DNA of 7,166 nucleotides, taken from contig DAOVKD010000026.1 of NCBI GenBank assembly GCA_030631975.1, positions 1-7,166 of the forward strand. Direction: 5' to 3'. Source of the stretch: Candidatus Woesearchaeota archaeon. Lineage in GTDB: Archaea > Nanobdellota > Nanobdellia > Woesearchaeales > GW2011-AR4. Below the pieces are notes generated by a model. That model did not search any database, was not told where the DNA came from, and worked only from the letters and a program-made list of their open reading frames with translations. Made by a program: the position numbers and the translations under genes. Shown piece by piece: positions 5,888-7,166 of this stretch (the first letter of the stretch is position 1; each line of letters begins with the position of its first letter).

Positions 5888-6682
5888 ATGGAAAAACTCA
5901 AACTTCCAAAATGGAAATATAAAGGGATTCTGATCGGACTATTGGTAGTTATTATTTATTACTGGGCTGTGACTGGAACTAACACCAGCCCAACTAATTT
6001 TGCTAAAGGGTTTCCTTTTATGATAGATTTCATAAGAAGAATGTTTCCACCAGATATAAGCAACCTAGGAACATTTCTCTTAAAGGCAGTTGAAACCTTA
6101 CAGATGGCTATTGTTGGCTCTACTTTAGGAGCTTTAATTGCATTACCATTGTCTTTTTTGGCAGCAAGAAACATTATGCCCAATAAGTTTGTATATCACA
6201 CGATAAGAACAATATTTGACACTTGTAGAGGTATAAATGAGATTGTATGGGGGATCATTTTTGTTTCAATGGTTGGATTAGGACCTTTTCCAGGAGTTTT
6301 GGCTTTAGCAGCCCATGTAACCGGGGCTCTAGGAAGATATTTTTCTGAAGCAATTGAAACTGTTGATCCTGAAGTAATTAAAGCAGTTATTTCAACAGGG
6401 GCAAATAAGATTCAGGTTATAGTTAGAGGGATTATCCCACAAGTAAAACCTTTGTTTATCAATTACATTCTCTATTATTTAGAAAATAATTTTAGAGCAG
6501 CAACGGTATTGGGGCTGGTTGGCGCTGGGGGCATTGGCATGGAGCTAATAACAAGCATGCGTCTTTTTAGAAATCAGGAAGTTTTAACTATTTTAATCAT
6601 AATGGTATTAATGGTAATGGCAATAGATAGGTTTAGCGCATATATAAGGAAAAATGTAGTAAAAGTTGAGGCTTTGGAATAA
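5888..6682 (+). CDS. phnE: Phosphonate-type ABC transporter permease PhnE
   Basis: This is the integral membrane channel subunit of the importer, 264 residues, probably acting as a homodimer with PhnC because no second permease gene follows. Hydrophobic segments lie at about 13-29, 69-93, 117-145, 188-213 and 232-248. The segment TLQMAIVGSTLGALIALPLS (70-89) with LAARN just after it, GLGPFPGVLAL (130-140) and the C-terminal ATVLGLVGAGGIG (205-217) are strong PhnE hallmarks. The cytoplasmic EAA-type loop that docks to the ATPase runs from about 154 to 184 (SEAIE, then STGANK, then GIIPQ). I chose the ATG at 5888, 1 nt after the phnC stop; longer in-frame starts back to 5831 would lie inside phnC and add a non-family N-terminus. 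Translation is probably coupled to phnC. Confidence 0.93.
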   Translation: MEKLKLPKWKYKGILIGLLVVIIYYWAVTGTNTSPTNFAKGFPFMIDFIRRMFPPDISNLGTFLLKAVETLQMAIVGSTLGALIALPLSFLAARNIMPNKFVYHTIRTIFDTCRGINEIVWGIIFVSMVGLGPFPGVLALAAHVTGALGRYFSEAIETVDPEVIKAVISTGANKIQVIVRGIIPQVKPLFINYILYYLENNFRAATVLGLVGAGGIGMELITSMRLFRNQEVLTILIIMVLMVMAIDRFSAYIRKNVVKVEALE

Positions 6683-6690
6683 GCTAAAGA

Positions 6691-6700
6691 CTTATAAATA
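6691..6700 (+). promoter_or_regulatory. TATA box for the second nucleotidyltransferase
   Basis: CTTATAAATA, close to the archaeal TATA consensus, ends 23 nt before the ATG at 6723. No Shine-Dalgarno intervenes, so a leaderless transcript is expected. An A-rich TAAAGA just upstream could be a TFB recognition element. It gives this gene its own promoter despite the short 40-nt gap after phnE. Confidence 0.65.
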
Positions 6701-6722
6701 ACCAAGATTGAAATAATGTAAA

Positions 6723-7166
6723 ATGAAAGCAATTATTTTAGCGGCTGGAAAGGCAACAAGGTTGTTACCTTTAACTAAAGATACTCCTCAAAGTTTGTTA
6801 AAAATAGGCAAAAAAAATATTTTAGAAAACCAAATCGAACGTCTAAAAAAGTGCGGAGTAGAAAATATAGTAGTAATAACTGGGTATCTATCAGAAAGAG
6901 TGGAAAAATTCTGTGAAAAACTTAGAATCAAAACATTGTTCAATCCATTTTATGAAGTTTCCGGAATGGCTCTTACATTGTGGGTTGCTAAGGAGGAATT
7001 AAAAGATGGTTTTATACTGCTTTATTCAGATGTCCTGTTTGAACTTAAAATAATTGATGGTTTATTGAAAAATAAGGGAGATATTTGTTTGGCTATAAAA
7101 AAAGATGAATTAAGGGAAGAAGCAGAGAAAATCGTAGAGGAAGATGGAATAATAAAAAGTATAAGC
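6723..7166 (+). CDS. LicC/PntC-like nucleotidyltransferase, 3'-truncated by window end
   Basis: This is the first 148 residues of a second predicted cytidylyltransferase; the frame stays open to the last base. By hand count, residues 1-55 match the enzyme at 2626 in 30 positions without gaps, so the two are paralogues. Visible motifs are AAGKATRLLPLT (7-18), ITGY (52-55), NPFYEVSGMALTLWVA (74-89) and the predicted metal-binding D103 in LLYSDVLF. The middle motif resembles the N-x-Y-x-x-x-N-x-x-S-L block of LicC-type phosphocholine cytidylyltransferases, with a methionine-alanine variant. Residue 23, usually the lysine of the PK motif, is glutamine here (TPQSLLKI). The C-terminal half with the second metal ligand lies outside the window. 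Its substrate is probably a small phospho-compound related to the transporter cargo, by inference. Confidence 0.82.
   Translation, partial: MKAIILAAGKATRLLPLTKDTPQSLLKIGKKNILENQIERLKKCGVENIVVITGYLSERVEKFCEKLRIKTLFNPFYEVSGMALTLWVAKEELKDGFILLYSDVLFELKIIDGLLKNKGDICLAIKKDELREEAEKIVEEDGIIKSIS

Noticed and set aside
1..7166. tRNA, rRNA, CRISPR array, insertion sequence or attachment-site repeats
   Set aside because: I found no cloverleaf, no regularly spaced repeats, no transposase and no flanking direct repeats by eye on either strand.

Overview
The window reads as a compact, A+T-rich archaeal chromosome segment. The best evidence is in the promoters. Two genes (ATG at 2626 and ATG at 6723) each have a TATA-type box whose last base lies 22-23 nt before the start codon, which is the layout of archaeal leaderless transcripts. 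A third TATA box serves the minus-strand gene. The standard stop codons TAA, TAG and TGA are all used, and arginine in most genes is almost only AGA/AGG. The predicted lipoprotein carries an ITG tripeptide shortly after its lipobox cysteine; from memory this is common in predicted secreted proteins of Woesearchaeota-type (DPANN) archaea. That lineage guess is inference. No rRNA, tRNA, CRISPR or insertion sequence was seen.

Layout. (1) Positions 47-1255 hold a glycosyl/glycerophosphotransferase of the CDP-glycerol glycerophosphotransferase (TagB/TagF) family, with arginine codon use unlike most of its neighbours. (2) Positions 1295-2095 hold an unrecognised 266-residue soluble protein. (3) Positions 2160-2483 on the minus strand hold a 107-residue orphan protein; its promoter carries a perfect 7-bp inverted repeat. 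(4) From 2626 a gene cluster runs on the plus strand: a LicC/PntC-type nucleotidyltransferase, the substrate-binding lipoprotein PhnD, a class I SAM-dependent methyltransferase, the ATPase PhnC and the permease PhnE. Spacings are 14 nt, 26 nt, a 4-nt overlap and 1 nt. (5) A second, paralogous LicC/PntC-type nucleotidyltransferase begins at 6723 under its own TATA box and runs off the window.

Interpretation. PhnD, PhnC and PhnE form a complete ABC importer of the phosphonate/phosphite/phosphate-ester type. In this window it is linked to two predicted CTP-using nucleotidyltransferases, a methyltransferase and, about 1.4 kb upstream, a TagF-like transferase. No C-P lyase, phosphonatase or PEP mutase gene is visible. 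The combination suggests salvage of a small phosphonate or phosphocholine-like compound. It would be imported, possibly N- or O-methylated, activated as a CMP/CDP conjugate and transferred to a surface glycan or lipid, rather than broken down for phosphorus. The gene families and the layout are seen directly; the pathway is inference.
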